Origin: Actinobacteria bacterium OV450
Lineage (GTDB): Bacteria > Actinomycetota > Actinomycetes > Streptomycetales > Streptomycetaceae
Reading direction: 5' to 3'
Assembly: GCA_001298555.1 (NCBI GenBank)
Contig: LJCW01000338.1
Span: 30,181 to 94,180 of the forward strand
Length of the DNA: 64,000 bases
In this document: positions 7,435 to 15,984 of the stretch, piece by piece
How positions within the stretch are numbered: the first letter of the stretch is position 1
Layout of the letters: the number at the start of each line of letters is the position of its first letter
Program-made: the position numbers and the translations under genes
The notes under the pieces: model-generated
Seen by the model: only the letters and a program-made list of their open reading frames with translations
Told to the model about the DNA's origin: nothing
Database searches by the model: none

Positions 7435-8376
7435 GTGAAACCCGTGAAACACGTCATCGCCCTCGATGTGGGCGGCACCGGGATGAAGGCCGCCCTCATC
7501 GCCGCCGAGGGCACCCTGCTCCACGAAGCGCGCCGCGCCACCGGCCGCGAACGGGGCCCCGACGCCGTCGTCGAGACGATCCTGGAGTTCGCCGCCGAGC
7601 TCTGCGAACTCGGCCGCGAACGCTTCGGCGTGCCCGCCAGCGCGGCCGGCGTCGCCGTCCCCGGCATCGTCGACGCCGAGAACGGGATCGCCGTCTACGC
7701 GGCGAACCTGGGCTGGCGCGACGTACCGATGCGCGCCCTGCTCAGCAGACGCCTCCACGGGATCCCGGTGGCCCTCGGCCACGACGTGCGCACGGGCGGA
7801 CTCGCCGAGGGCCGCATCGGCGCCGGCCGCGGCGCCGACCGGTTCCTGTTCGTCCCCCTGGGCACCGGCATCGCCGGCGCCATCGGCATCGCCGGCCGCA
7901 TCGAGGCCGGCGCCCACGGCTACGCGGGCGAGATCGGCCACATCGTGGTCCGCCCCGGCGGCCCCGCCTGCGGCTGCGGCCAGTACGGCTGCCTGGAGAC
8001 CCTCGCCTCCGCGTCCGCCGTCAGCCGCGCCTGGGCCGGCGCCTCCGGCGACCCCGACGCGGACGCCGCGGACTGCGCCAAGGCCGTCGAATCCGGTGAC
8101 GGGCGCGCCCGCGAGGTGTGGCACGCCGCGGCCCCCGCCCTCGCCGACGGCCTGGTCACCGCGATCACCCTGCTGGACCCGCGCACGCTGATCATCGGTG
8201 GCGGGCTCGCCGAGGCGGGGGAAACCTTGTTCACACCACTACGGAAGGCCGTGGAGGAACGCGTGACGTTCCAGCGGCTGCCCGACATCGTTCCGGCGGC
8301 CCTCGGGGACACCGCCGGATGCCTGGGCGCAGGGCTGCTCGCCTGGGACCTACTCGCCACGGAGGTACCTGCCTGA
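7435..8376 (+). CDS. nagK: N-acetylglucosamine kinase (ROK family)
   Basis: A 313-aa ROK-family sugar kinase. It has the N-terminal phosphate loop LDVGGTGMKAA, the sugar-binding GEIGH (165-169) and the ROK zinc signature Cys179-x-Cys181-x4-Cys186 ending CLE. The GTG at 7435 is chosen because reading further upstream crosses the dre operator; GTG 7444 is an alternative. It overlaps nagA (TGATG), so the two are translationally coupled. With nagA and the DasR-like site, phosphorylation of GlcNAc is the best call. Generic glucokinase is the alternative from sequence alone. Confidence 0.88.
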   Translation: MKPVKHVIALDVGGTGMKAALIAAEGTLLHEARRATGRERGPDAVVETILEFAAELCELGRERFGVPASAAGVAVPGIVDAENGIAVYAANLGWRDVPMRALLSRRLHGIPVALGHDVRTGGLAEGRIGAGRGADRFLFVPLGTGIAGAIGIAGRIEAGAHGYAGEIGHIVVRPGGPACGCGQYGCLETLASASAVSRAWAGASGDPDADAADCAKAVESGDGRAREVWHAAAPALADGLVTAITLLDPRTLIIGGGLAEAGETLFTPLRKAVEERVTFQRLPDIVPAALGDTAGCLGAGLLAWDLLATEVPA

Positions 8377-9527
8377 TGTCCGGAAGCGCACACAGCACCG
8401 TTCTCTCCGGCGCCAGGGTGGTCCTGCCCACCGGCACCGTGGCGGGCGGCCGCGTCATCGTCGACGGTGACCGCATCGCCGGCAGCGCCGGCGAGGGCGC
8501 GAGCACCGTCGACCTGTCCGGACACTGGCTCGTCCCCGGCTTCGTGGACATGCACAACCACGGCGGGGGCGGCGCCTCCTTCACCTCCGGCACCGCCGAG
8601 GAGGTCCTCAAGGGCGTGCGCACCCACCGCGAGCACGGCACCACCACCCTCGTCGCCTCCACCGTCACCGGTGACCTCGACGAACTGGCCCGCCGCGCCG
8701 GCCTGCTCGCCGAACTCACCCAGCAGGGCGAGATCGCGGGCATCCACTTCGAGGGCCCGTTCATCAACCCCTGCCGCAAGGGCGCGCACAAGGAGGAACT
8801 GCTGCGCGACCCCGACCCGGCCGAGGTCCGCAAGCTGATCGACGCCGCCCACGGCGCCGCCCGCATGTTCACCCTGGCCACCGAACTCCCGGGCGGCCTG
8901 GACTCCGTACGGCTGCTGGCCGAACACGGGGTCATCGCCGCGATCGGCCACACCGACTCCACGTACGACCAGACGCGCCAGGCCATCGACGCCGGCGCGA
9001 CCGTGGCCACCCACCTGTACAACGCGATGCCCGCCATGGAACACCGCGCCCCGGGCCCGATCGCCGCGCTGCTGGAGGACGAGCGGGTCACCGTCGAGCT
9101 GATCAACGACGGCACGCACCTGCACCCGGCCATGCTGGAACTGGCCTTCCACCACGCGGGCGCGCACCGCGTCGCGCTGATCACCGACGCGATGGACGCG
9201 GCCGGCTTCGGCGACGGGACCTACCACCTGGGACCGCTGGAGGTCGAGGTCAAGGAGGGCGTGGCCCGGCTGGTCGAGGGCGGCTCCATCGCCGGCTCGA
9301 CGCTGACCCTGGACACCGCCTTCAAGCGGTCGGTGACCCTGGACAGGCTGCCCGTCGAATCCGTGGTCCAGGCGATCTCCGCCAACCCCGCCAAGCTGAT
9401 CGGCCTGTACGACGAGGTCGGCTCGCTGGAGCCCGGCAAGTACGCCGACCTGGTCGTCCTGGACGCCGAGTTCGACGTCAAGGGCGTCATGCGGCGCGGC
9501 GAATGGATCGTCGACCCGCTGGTCTGA
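8376..9527 (+). CDS. nagA: N-acetylglucosamine-6-phosphate deacetylase
   Basis: A 383-aa amidohydrolase that converts GlcNAc-6-P to glucosamine-6-P. Motifs in order: the metal-binding VPGFVDMHNHGGGG, HFEGPF, GHTDSTYD and TDAMDAAG carrying the catalytic Asp. A GGAGG Shine-Dalgarno (from 8361) lies inside the end of nagK and the ATG overlaps its stop codon. Together with nagK it forms a two-step route from cytosolic GlcNAc to amino-sugar metabolism, under probable DasR control. Confidence 0.95.
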   Translation: MSGSAHSTVLSGARVVLPTGTVAGGRVIVDGDRIAGSAGEGASTVDLSGHWLVPGFVDMHNHGGGGASFTSGTAEEVLKGVRTHREHGTTTLVASTVTGDLDELARRAGLLAELTQQGEIAGIHFEGPFINPCRKGAHKEELLRDPDPAEVRKLIDAAHGAARMFTLATELPGGLDSVRLLAEHGVIAAIGHTDSTYDQTRQAIDAGATVATHLYNAMPAMEHRAPGPIAALLEDERVTVELINDGTHLHPAMLELAFHHAGAHRVALITDAMDAAGFGDGTYHLGPLEVEVKEGVARLVEGGSIAGSTLTLDTAFKRSVTLDRLPVESVVQAISANPAKLIGLYDEVGSLEPGKYADLVVLDAEFDVKGVMRRGEWIVDPLV

Positions 9528-9544
9528 GCGGGTACCGCAGGCAA

Positions 9545-9573
9545 GCGGGCAGCCCCGGGACTGGGCCGCCCGC
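9545..9573 (+). terminator. Terminator after nagKA
   Basis: GCGGGC (9545-9550) pairs with GCCCGC (9568-9573), and the stem continues inward across one A-C mismatch with GCCC/GGGC. It lies 18 bp after the nagA stop. Confidence 0.55.
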
Positions 9574-9620
9574 ACTCCTGTTTGGCATGATCCCGGCACA
9601 CACCGAGACCGGGGCCTGCC

Positions 9621-10538
9621 ATGATCCTCACCGTGACGCTCAACACCGCACTCGACGTCACCCACCATGTACCGAAGCTGATTCCGCACGCCTCGCACCG
9701 GGTCACCACCGTGACCGAGCGGGCCGGCGGCAAGGGCCTCAACGTCGCCCGCGTACTGGCCGCCCTCGGCCACGAGGTCACCGCGACCGGCTTCGCGGGC
9801 GGCCGCACGGGCGCCGTCGTACGCGAACTGCTGGCCGAGTCACCGCGGGTGACGGACGCTCTGGTGCCCTGCGCGGGCCCCACCCGGCGCACACTGGCCG
9901 TCGTCGACCGGGCCTCCGGCGACACCACGCAGTTCAACGAGCCCGGCCCGCAGATCGGTTCGGCGGAATGGACCGCCTTCCTCGGCCGCTACGAGGCCCT
10001 GCTGACCGGCGCCGCCGCGGTCGCCCTCTGCGGCAGCCTCCCGCCCGGCGTGCCCGTCGGCGCGTACGCCACCCTCGTACGGTCGGCCCGGGCGGCCGGC
10101 GTGCCCGTCCTCCTGGACACCAGCGGGGAGGCCCTGCGCCGCGGGGTCGCCGCCCGCCCCGAGGTGATCAAGCCGAACGCCGCCGAGCTCGCCGAGCTGA
10201 CCGGCTCCCGCGAGCCGCTCCAGGCCACCCGCGACGCCCGGCGCCGCGGCGCACACGCCGTGGTGACCTCGCTCGGCCCCGGCGGACTGCTGGCGGCCAC
10301 CGCCCAGGGCACCTGGCAGGCGGCCCCACCGCGCGCCCTGACGGGCAACCCGACCGGAGCCGGGGACTCCGCCGTCGCGGGGCTCCTGTCGGCCCTCACG
10401 GAGGGCCTGGACTGGCCGGAGCGGCTGACCCGCGCGGTGGCCCTGTCCGCCGCCACCGTGCACGCCCCCGCGGCGGGAGAGTTCGACCCCCGCACCTACG
10501 AACAGGTACGGGGGTCGGTGACACTGACGGCGCGTTGA
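9621..10538 (+). CDS. PfkB-family hexose kinase (1-phosphofructokinase/tagatose-6-P kinase type)
   Basis: A 305-aa ribokinase-superfamily sugar-phosphate kinase. The N-terminus MILTVTLNTALDVTH is typical of the FruK/LacC branch, GGKGLNVARVLAALG is PfkB signature 1, and NPTGAGDSAVAGLLSAL near the C-terminus is signature 2 with the catalytic Asp. No fruA/PTS genes adjoin it. It follows nagKA by 93 bp, with a hairpin between them, so it is probably a separate unit. The substrate cannot be assigned; a sugar phosphate is likely. Confidence 0.85.
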   Translation: MILTVTLNTALDVTHHVPKLIPHASHRVTTVTERAGGKGLNVARVLAALGHEVTATGFAGGRTGAVVRELLAESPRVTDALVPCAGPTRRTLAVVDRASGDTTQFNEPGPQIGSAEWTAFLGRYEALLTGAAAVALCGSLPPGVPVGAYATLVRSARAAGVPVLLDTSGEALRRGVAARPEVIKPNAAELAELTGSREPLQATRDARRRGAHAVVTSLGPGGLLAATAQGTWQAAPPRALTGNPTGAGDSAVAGLLSALTEGLDWPERLTRAVALSAATVHAPAAGEFDPRTYEQVRGSVTLTAR

Positions 10539-10551
10539 GCCGCCGGGCCGC

Positions 10552-11565
10552 TCAGCCCTTCTCGAGCCAGAGCTGGTCGAGGTTGACCTCGCACTGGTTC
10601 CCGGCCTCGCACGAGATCTTGATCGTGTTCGTGCCCTGCTTGAGCGTCACGAGCGACCAGGTGTTGGTCCAGCCCTTGTCCCACTCACCCGGCTTGGCCT
10701 GGCTGAAGTTCTTCATGTTGATCGGCCGGGACTGCGCCTCGCCGTTGACGGTCAGCGTGGTGCTGGCGTCCTTGCCCGGCACCCCGTAGACCATCTTCAG
10801 CTTGTACTGGCCCGCCTTGGCCACGTCCACGGTCCAAGTCGCCGCGGCACCGGGGGCGTTCAGGCCGCCCACGTACTGGCCGCCCGTGCTCTTGGCGCCC
10901 GCCACCGTGCCTTCCAGGTGCGCGCCGCCGGTCAGGGACATGCCCGCGCCCGAGGCGTCCGCCTTGGGCAGCGGCGCGTCCGGGGACGCCGAGGTGCTCG
11001 GCTGCGCGGACTGCGAGTTCTGCGGCTGCGCGGACTGCTGCCCGCCCGCCGTGCCGCCGCTGTCCTTCGCCTTGTCCTTGTCGTCGCCGCCGAAGGCCAG
11101 GGCCGCACCGATGCCGATCACGACCGCGGCGACCACCGCAACGGCCGCGATGAGCAGGCCCTTGCGGCTGGAACCGCCGCTTCCGCCGTGACCGCCCGGA
11201 GCGGGGATCGTCGTGGTGGTCTGCCCCTGCTGCGGCGGAACCCCGTAGCCGCCCGCCTGGAGGGCTTCCGGGGCCTGGTACTGGGCCTGGTAGGCCGGCG
11301 GCTGCGGCTGCGCCGGAACCTGGCCGCGCTGACCGCCGTACGTCCGCTCCCCGACAGTGCGCACCTGGTTGTACGAGGTACGGGGGACACCGGGCTGCAC
11401 GCCGGGCTGCCCACCGACCGTCGGGCCGGGGTAGCCGTATCCACCGCCCTGCGTGGGCGGGGTGGCTCCGGCGGCCTGGCCGTCCGCGTAGAGATAGCCG
11501 AACGGATCGTCGTCCTCGGGCTGGTTCGCCCCACTGTTCGGGCCGTGGTTCGCGGGCGTCGTCAT
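10552..11565 (-). CDS. Membrane protein with C-terminal CBM35/CBM6-like carbohydrate-binding domain
   Basis: A 337-aa protein in three parts. Residues 1-130 are a Pro/Gly/Gln/Tyr-rich cytosolic tail. A single transmembrane helix (AAVAVVAAVVIGIGAALAF) follows. After an Asp/Lys and Ser/Gln/Pro-rich linker comes a beta-sandwich-like domain with two Cys and the ending VNLDQLWLEKG, typical of CBM35/CBM6-like modules. It is probably anchored in the membrane with the sugar-binding domain outside. AAAGGAG precedes the ATG. It converges on the PfkB gene with only 13 bp between. The bound glycan is unknown. Confidence 0.8.
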   Translation of the reverse strand: MTTPANHGPNSGANQPEDDDPFGYLYADGQAAGATPPTQGGGYGYPGPTVGGQPGVQPGVPRTSYNQVRTVGERTYGGQRGQVPAQPQPPAYQAQYQAPEALQAGGYGVPPQQGQTTTTIPAPGGHGGSGGSSRKGLLIAAVAVVAAVVIGIGAALAFGGDDKDKAKDSGGTAGGQQSAQPQNSQSAQPSTSASPDAPLPKADASGAGMSLTGGAHLEGTVAGAKSTGGQYVGGLNAPGAAATWTVDVAKAGQYKLKMVYGVPGKDASTTLTVNGEAQSRPINMKNFSQAKPGEWDKGWTNTWSLVTLKQGTNTIKISCEAGNQCEVNLDQLWLEKG

Positions 11566-11633
11566 CGCAGGTCACTCCTTTCGACCCACGGGAGCCTACC
11601 CCGAACACGTGCACCCACGGGCGGCCGATCGCC

Positions 11634-13349
11634 TCAGCCGGCCCGGCGGTGCGCCTTGGAGCGGGACCTTTTCTCGATGTACATCCGCTGGTCGGCCGAG
11701 CGCAGCACCTCGTCCGCGGACATGCCGCAGCTGGCCCAGCCGATGCCGAAACTCGCGCCCACGCGCACCGCGCGGCCGTCCACCCGGATCGGCGGGATGA
11801 TCGCGTTGCGCAGCCGCACGGCCAGGTCGGCGGCGTCGGCTGCGCCCAGGCCGTCGGCGAGGACGACGAATTCGTCACCACCCAGCCGAGCGACGGTGTC
11901 ACCGTCCCTGACGCCCGTCGTCAGCCGCCGGGCCACCTCGATCAGGACCGCGTCACCCGTGTGGTGCCCGAACCGGTCGTTGATCGACTTGAACCCGTCG
12001 AGGTCGCAGAAGAGCACCGCGAGCCCCTTCGTCCCGTCGTCGACGTCACTCGCGGGCGCCACCGTGTGCACGTGGTGGTCGTACGGGCCCACGCCGGCGC
12101 CGGGCGTCCCGGGAGCGCCGGGCACCCCGGGGGCGGCCGGGAACTCGAACGGCTCGGGGAAGGCGTCGGGCTGGAAGCCGTGCTCGCCGGTGGCGGTCCC
12201 GCCGCCCGTCCCGCCGCCGTGGCCCTCGTAGGCCGCGTCGAGCGCCTCGACGGCGGTGGCACGCACCGACAGCGGCCTGCGGCACAGCCGCGCGCCGAGC
12301 CGGGAGCGCAGCTCGGCGCTGTTGGGCAGGCCGGTCAGCGAGTCGTGGCTGGCCCGGTGGGCGAGCTGGAGCTCGTGCCGCTTGCGCTCCTCGATGTCCT
12401 CGACGTGCGTGAGCAGGAAACGCGGCCCGTCGGCGGCGTCCGCGACGACGGAGTTGCGCAGCGAGACCCATACGTACGTGCCGTCGCGCCGCCCCAGCCT
12501 CAGCTCGGCCCGCCCACCCTCGGCGGAGGTCCGCAGCAGGGTCCCGATGTCCTCGGGGTGGACCAGGTCGGAGAAGGAGTAGCGCCGCAGTACGGAGGCG
12601 GGCCGGCCCAGCAGCCGGCACAGCGCGTCGTTGGTCCGCAGCAGCCGCCCGTGCTGGTCCCCGCCCATCTCGGCGATGGCCATCCCGCTGGGCGCGTACT
12701 CGAAGGCCTGCCGGAACGACTCCTCGCTCGCGCGCAGCGCCTGCTGTTCACGCTCCAGCCGGACCAGGGCCCGCTGCATGTTCGCGCGAAGCCGTGCGTT
12801 GCTGATCGCAATCGCCGCCTGGAAGGCGTACATCTGGAGCGCTTCGCGGCCCCACGCGCCGGGCCGGCGCCCGTTGCGCGGTCTGTCCACCGAAATGACA
12901 CCCAGAAGTTCCCCGCCGGACGCATACATGGGGGCGTAGAGCCGGTCCTCGGGGTGCCACTCGTCCTCGAAGCGCGGATCGGGGCCGTCGGTGTGCCACT
13001 GGGGCACGTCGTCCTCCAGCAGGACCCAGCCCTCGGTGTGCGGGATGAAGCGGAGCCCGTCCCAGCTCTCACCCATCATCAGGCGGCGCTCCCAGGAGGC
13101 GCGGGAGCCGACGCGGCCGGTGATGAGGGCCTCTGCTGCGGGGTCGCCCGCGAAGGCGGCGACGACGAGATCCCCGTCAGGGCGTACGAGGTTGACACAG
13201 GCGAGTTCGTAGCCGAGGCCCACGACGATGCCGTCCACGACGGTCTGCAGGGTGTCCGCCAGGCTCCTGGCCGTGTTGAGCTCGGCCACCACCTGGTGAA
13301 GCTGCCGCAGGGTCGCAAGACGGACGTACGGCTCCGACTCGGTCTCCAT
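11634..13349 (-). CDS. cdgB: GAF-PAS-GGDEF diguanylate cyclase
   Basis: A 571-aa soluble c-di-GMP synthase matching CdgB of Streptomyces in architecture: GAF (about 15-185), PAS with PAC (about 205-325) and GGDEF (about 340-571). The active site is the canonical GGDEF, with the inhibitory RxxD (RDGD) five residues before it. An insertion of roughly 65 Gly/Pro/His-rich residues splits the GGDEF domain between HDSLTGLPN and LFCDLDGFKSIND. The start at 13349 has GGGGAG upstream. CdgB is a BldD target that affects development in S. coelicolor. No EAL domain is present. A CRP-like site lies in its upstream region. Confidence 0.93.
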   Translation of the reverse strand: METESEPYVRLATLRQLHQVVAELNTARSLADTLQTVVDGIVVGLGYELACVNLVRPDGDLVVAAFAGDPAAEALITGRVGSRASWERRLMMGESWDGLRFIPHTEGWVLLEDDVPQWHTDGPDPRFEDEWHPEDRLYAPMYASGGELLGVISVDRPRNGRRPGAWGREALQMYAFQAAIAISNARLRANMQRALVRLEREQQALRASEESFRQAFEYAPSGMAIAEMGGDQHGRLLRTNDALCRLLGRPASVLRRYSFSDLVHPEDIGTLLRTSAEGGRAELRLGRRDGTYVWVSLRNSVVADAADGPRFLLTHVEDIEERKRHELQLAHRASHDSLTGLPNSAELRSRLGARLCRRPLSVRATAVEALDAAYEGHGGGTGGGTATGEHGFQPDAFPEPFEFPAAPGVPGAPGTPGAGVGPYDHHVHTVAPASDVDDGTKGLAVLFCDLDGFKSINDRFGHHTGDAVLIEVARRLTTGVRDGDTVARLGGDEFVVLADGLGAADAADLAVRLRNAIIPPIRVDGRAVRVGASFGIGWASCGMSADEVLRSADQRMYIEKRSRSKAHRRAG

Positions 13350-13427
13350 TGCTCGCTCTCCCCGAGACCTCGACAGCAACTCCAGGTTTGTCATCGGCGT
13401 TTCGTTGCGGTGTCCCGTCCACTGAAT

Positions 13428-13441
13428 CACAGTGAGCTGTG
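13428..13441. promoter_or_regulatory. Short dyad in the cdgB promoter (weak BldD-box candidate)
   Basis: CACAG-TGAG-CTGTG is a 5-bp dyad about 80 bp upstream of cdgB. BldD is known to bind the cdgB promoter, and this segment resembles the degenerate BldD box with about three mismatches. The assignment is tentative. Confidence 0.25.
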
Positions 13442-13475
13442 CGACAGGTACGCAGGGTCAACAAATCTTGCCCTC

Positions 13476-13491
13476 TGTGACTCAAGTCACA
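13476..13491. promoter_or_regulatory. CRP-type operator between cdgB and the flavin reductase-like gene
   Basis: TGTGACTCAAGTCACA has perfect TGTGA-N6-TCACA arms and also fits the Streptomyces Crp motif GTG-N6-GNCAC. It lies 127 bp upstream of cdgB and 172 bp upstream of the divergent flavin reductase-like gene, so it could act on either. Confidence 0.6.
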
Positions 13492-13663
13492 TGAGATGAA
13501 TAAAGGTAAGCGATGGGGTCCTCGACGCCTGGGAGCGCTCCCCCACATTCCCGGAAGCGAACGATACGCCCGGGGCCCGGGGCGGCCTAGGTCAACGGGC
13601 CGGGACACGGCTCGGACTCGGGCCCGATGTGCGGCGCGGGAGGGCGAGACTAGCGTTCCGAAC

Positions 13664-14233
13664 GTGCCGAAGACGACCCCCGTACCCCTGACGATCCCCT
13701 CCACCCCTCATCCTGAGGGCGTGAGCAACGACGAGTTCCGGGCCGCGATGTCCCGACTGGCGGCCGGCGTGTGCCTGATCACCGCGCACGAGGTCCCGCT
13801 GACGCCGGACGGCCCGGGCGGCGAGGACGTCGGCATGACGGCCACCGCCTTCATGTCCGTGTCGCTGGACCCGCCGCTGGTCCTGGTGAGCCTGCGCGAG
13901 GGCTCCCGGATGGACGACCTGCTGGCCGAGCAGCCCCTGTGGGCGGTGTCGGTCCTCGCCGACCACCAGGTGCAGGTCGCGAGCCGCTTCTCGATGAAGA
14001 ACCGCATCAGCGACCGGCTGCTCTTCGCGGACCTCCCGCACGTCCGCGGCGAGCTCTCGGGCGCCCCGCTGCTCTCGGACGCCCTGGCCACCCTCGAATG
14101 CCGTACGGAGAACCGCGTCGAGGCCGGCGACCACACCCTGGTCATCGGCCGCGTCCTCGGTTCGGCCCTGCCGAACCCCGACTCCCCGCCGCTGACCTAC
14201 TTCCGCGGCCGCTACCGCCACCTGTCGGGCTGA
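13664..14233 (+). CDS. Flavin reductase-like (FMN-binding split-barrel) protein
   Basis: A 189-aa member of the flavin reductase-like domain family (FRAMSRLAAGVCLITA, then TATAFMSVSLDPPLVLVSL, SRFSMKNRISDRL and TYFRGRYRHL). Such proteins bind FMN and often supply reduced flavin to monooxygenases. The GTG at 13664 is preferred because TAGCGT (13651-13656) sits exactly 7 nt before it and no Shine-Dalgarno is present, indicating a leaderless mRNA; GTG 13721 is an alternative. No partner oxygenase is nearby, so the substrate is unknown. Confidence 0.82.
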   Translation: MPKTTPVPLTIPSTPHPEGVSNDEFRAAMSRLAAGVCLITAHEVPLTPDGPGGEDVGMTATAFMSVSLDPPLVLVSLREGSRMDDLLAEQPLWAVSVLADHQVQVASRFSMKNRISDRLLFADLPHVRGELSGAPLLSDALATLECRTENRVEAGDHTLVIGRVLGSALPNPDSPPLTYFRGRYRHLSG

Positions 14234-14257
14234 GCCCCCGGCCCCGGGGACGGGGGC

Positions 14258-14683
14258 CTACCAGTCGCGGCCGGTGCGTCCCCGCTTGGTCTCGGCCCGG
14301 GCCTTCTTCTCGCGCAGCCGCCGCTCGTTGATCCCCCGCGGGATCTTCGTGGCCCGGCGGGCCTTGGGCGGCGGCGCCGTGGCCTCCGCCAGCACGGACG
14401 CCATCCGGACCAGCGCCATCTCCCGGTTGCGGAACTGCGACCGGTGCTCGGAGGCCCGTACGGTCAGCACCCCGTCCACCAGCCGGCCGGCGAGGCGCTC
14501 CAGCGCCCGCTCCTTCCACACCTCGGGCAGCGCCTTCGTCGCCGCCAGGTCGAACAGCAGCTCCACGCGGGAGTCCGACGTGTTCACGTGCTGGCCGCCC
14601 GGCCCGGAGGACCGCGAAAAGCGCCAGGCGAGCTCCGCCTCGGGGAGCACGACCGAACCGCGGATGACATAGGGACCAGGCAT
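14258..14683 (-). CDS. arfB: Peptidyl-tRNA hydrolase ArfB (ribosome rescue)
   Basis: A 141-aa class-I-release-factor-like protein. The catalytic GGQ lies in SSGPGGQHVN, followed by a basic C-terminal tail (RATKIPRGINERRLREKKAR and beyond) that enters the empty mRNA channel of stalled ribosomes. It lacks the codon-recognition domains of RF1/RF2, as expected for ArfB/YaeJ. The ATG at 14683 gives the normal family length. It is convergent with the flavin reductase-like gene and divergent from terD. Confidence 0.93.
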   Translation of the reverse strand: MPGPYVIRGSVVLPEAELAWRFSRSSGPGGQHVNTSDSRVELLFDLAATKALPEVWKERALERLAGRLVDGVLTVRASEHRSQFRNREMALVRMASVLAEATAPPPKARRATKIPRGINERRLREKKARAETKRGRTGRDW

Positions 14684-14758
14684 GCCCCCATGATCCCGCC
14701 CCGCGCGGTGCCCGTCACGCGTATTTCCGCACCGACCGCAGGACGAAACGCGGGCGGT

Positions 14759-14785
14759 GGAACCTGGCGGCCCCCTCCCTGCGTT
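14759..14785 (+). promoter_or_regulatory. ECF sigma-type promoter candidate for terD
   Basis: GGAAC (14759-14763), an 18-nt spacer and CGTT (14782-14785) resemble sigma-R/sigma-E class promoters (GGAAT/C-N16-18-CGTT), 66 bp before terD. A stress sigma factor would suit a Ter-family gene. This is a pattern match only. Confidence 0.35.
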
Positions 14786-14851
14786 ATGAAGGTCAGCGGT
14801 ACCTTGGCCACGATCTCGCGGCCATGCGAAGAGGAAGGGACACCAGTCAAA

Positions 14852-15427
14852 ATGGCAGTAAGCCTGTCCAAGGGCGGCAACGTCTCGCTCACGAAGGAGG
14901 CCCCGGGCCTCAGTGCGGTCACGGTCGGCCTCGGCTGGGACGTCCGTACGACGACCGGTGTCGACTTCGACCTGGACGCCTCCGCCATCGCGGTCAACGC
15001 GACGGGCAAGGTCGTCTCCGACGGTCACTTCGTCTTCTTCAACAACAAGTCCACCCCGGACCAGAGCATCGTCCACACCGGCGACAACCGCACCGGTGAG
15101 GGCTCCGGCGACGACGAGTCGATCAACGTCAACCTCGCCGCCCTCGCGGCCGACGTCGACAAGATCGTCTTCCCGGTCTCCATCTACGACGCCGAAGCCC
15201 GCAGCCAGAACTTCGGCCAGGTCCGCAACGCGTACATCCGCGTCGTGAACCAGGCCGGCGGCGCCGAGATCGCCCGCTACGACCTCTCCGAGGACGCGGC
15301 GACCGAGACCGCCATGGTCTTCGGCGAGCTCTACCGCAACGGCGCCGAGTGGAAGTTCCGCGCGGTCGGCCAGGGTTACGCCTCGGGCCTGACCGGCATC
15401 GCCCAGGACTTCGGCGTCAACGTCTGA
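14852..15427 (+). CDS. terD: TerD-family stress protein
   Basis: A 191-aa single-domain TerD protein. It starts MAVSLSKGGNVSLTKE, and has the calcium-binding FDLDASAIAV and DNRTGEGSGDDESI segments and the end GLTGIAQDFGVNV. TerD proteins bind Ca2+ and are linked to tellurite resistance, oxidative stress and Streptomyces differentiation. GAGGAAGGGA precedes the ATG. It is a lone copy here, without terB/terC partners; Streptomyces usually carry many paralogues. The downstream 557 bp hold a minisatellite and no recognisable gene. Confidence 0.94.
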   Translation: MAVSLSKGGNVSLTKEAPGLSAVTVGLGWDVRTTTGVDFDLDASAIAVNATGKVVSDGHFVFFNNKSTPDQSIVHTGDNRTGEGSGDDESINVNLAALAADVDKIVFPVSIYDAEARSQNFGQVRNAYIRVVNQAGGAEIARYDLSEDAATETAMVFGELYRNGAEWKFRAVGQGYASGLTGIAQDFGVNV

Positions 15428-15479
15428 GTCCTCACCGAGGCCGAAGCCCCCTCCCGGCCGCCCGGGCAGGGGACTTCGC

Positions 15480-15970
15480 CCTCAGGCCCGACCTCGGGCC
15501 CGCCTTCGCGCGCGGCCGCGGCTTCGGTCGCGGCGTTGGGCCCGACCTCAGGCGCGGCTTCAGGCGCGGTGCCTCGGGCCCGGCTTCGGGCGCGGGCGCG
15601 GCCTCGGGCACGACTTCAGGCCCGGCCTCGGGCGCGGGCGCGGCGTTGCCCCAGCCTTAGGCCCGGCTTCGGGCGCGGCCTCGCGCGCGACTTCGGGCTC
15701 GGGCGCGGGCTCGGCCTCGGGCGCGGGCGCGGCGTTGGGCCCGGCCTTAGGCCCGGCTTCGGGCGCGGCCTGGGGCGCGGCGTCGGCTCAGGCGCGACCT
15801 CGGGCGCGACTTCGGGCCCGGCCTCGGCTTCGGGCGTGGCCTCGGGCGCGACTTCGGGCCCGGCCTCGGCTTCGGGCGCCACCGCGGACGCGGGCGCGAC
15901 TTCGGGGCCGGCCTCGGCTTCGGGCGTGGCCTCGGGCGCGACTTCGGGCCCGGCTTTGGCTTTGGCTTCG
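15480..15970. repeat. GC-rich minisatellite with a ~90-bp higher-order period
   Basis: About 490 bp of degenerate repeats built from CCTCGGGCGCG and ACTTCGGGCCCGG. Units of 42 and 48 bp alternate at 15798-15839, 15840-15881, 15882-15929 and 15930 on, and a longer segment recurs 89 bp apart (from 15626 and 15715), giving a period of about 90 bp. All frames stay open through parts of it and yield Ala/Gly/Ser or Pro/Glu/Ala repeats, but no start, ribosome-binding site or conserved domain supports a gene. The array ends at the -10 box of the following GNAT gene. Confidence 0.8.
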
Positions 15971-15984
15971 CTACGGTTCGGCGG

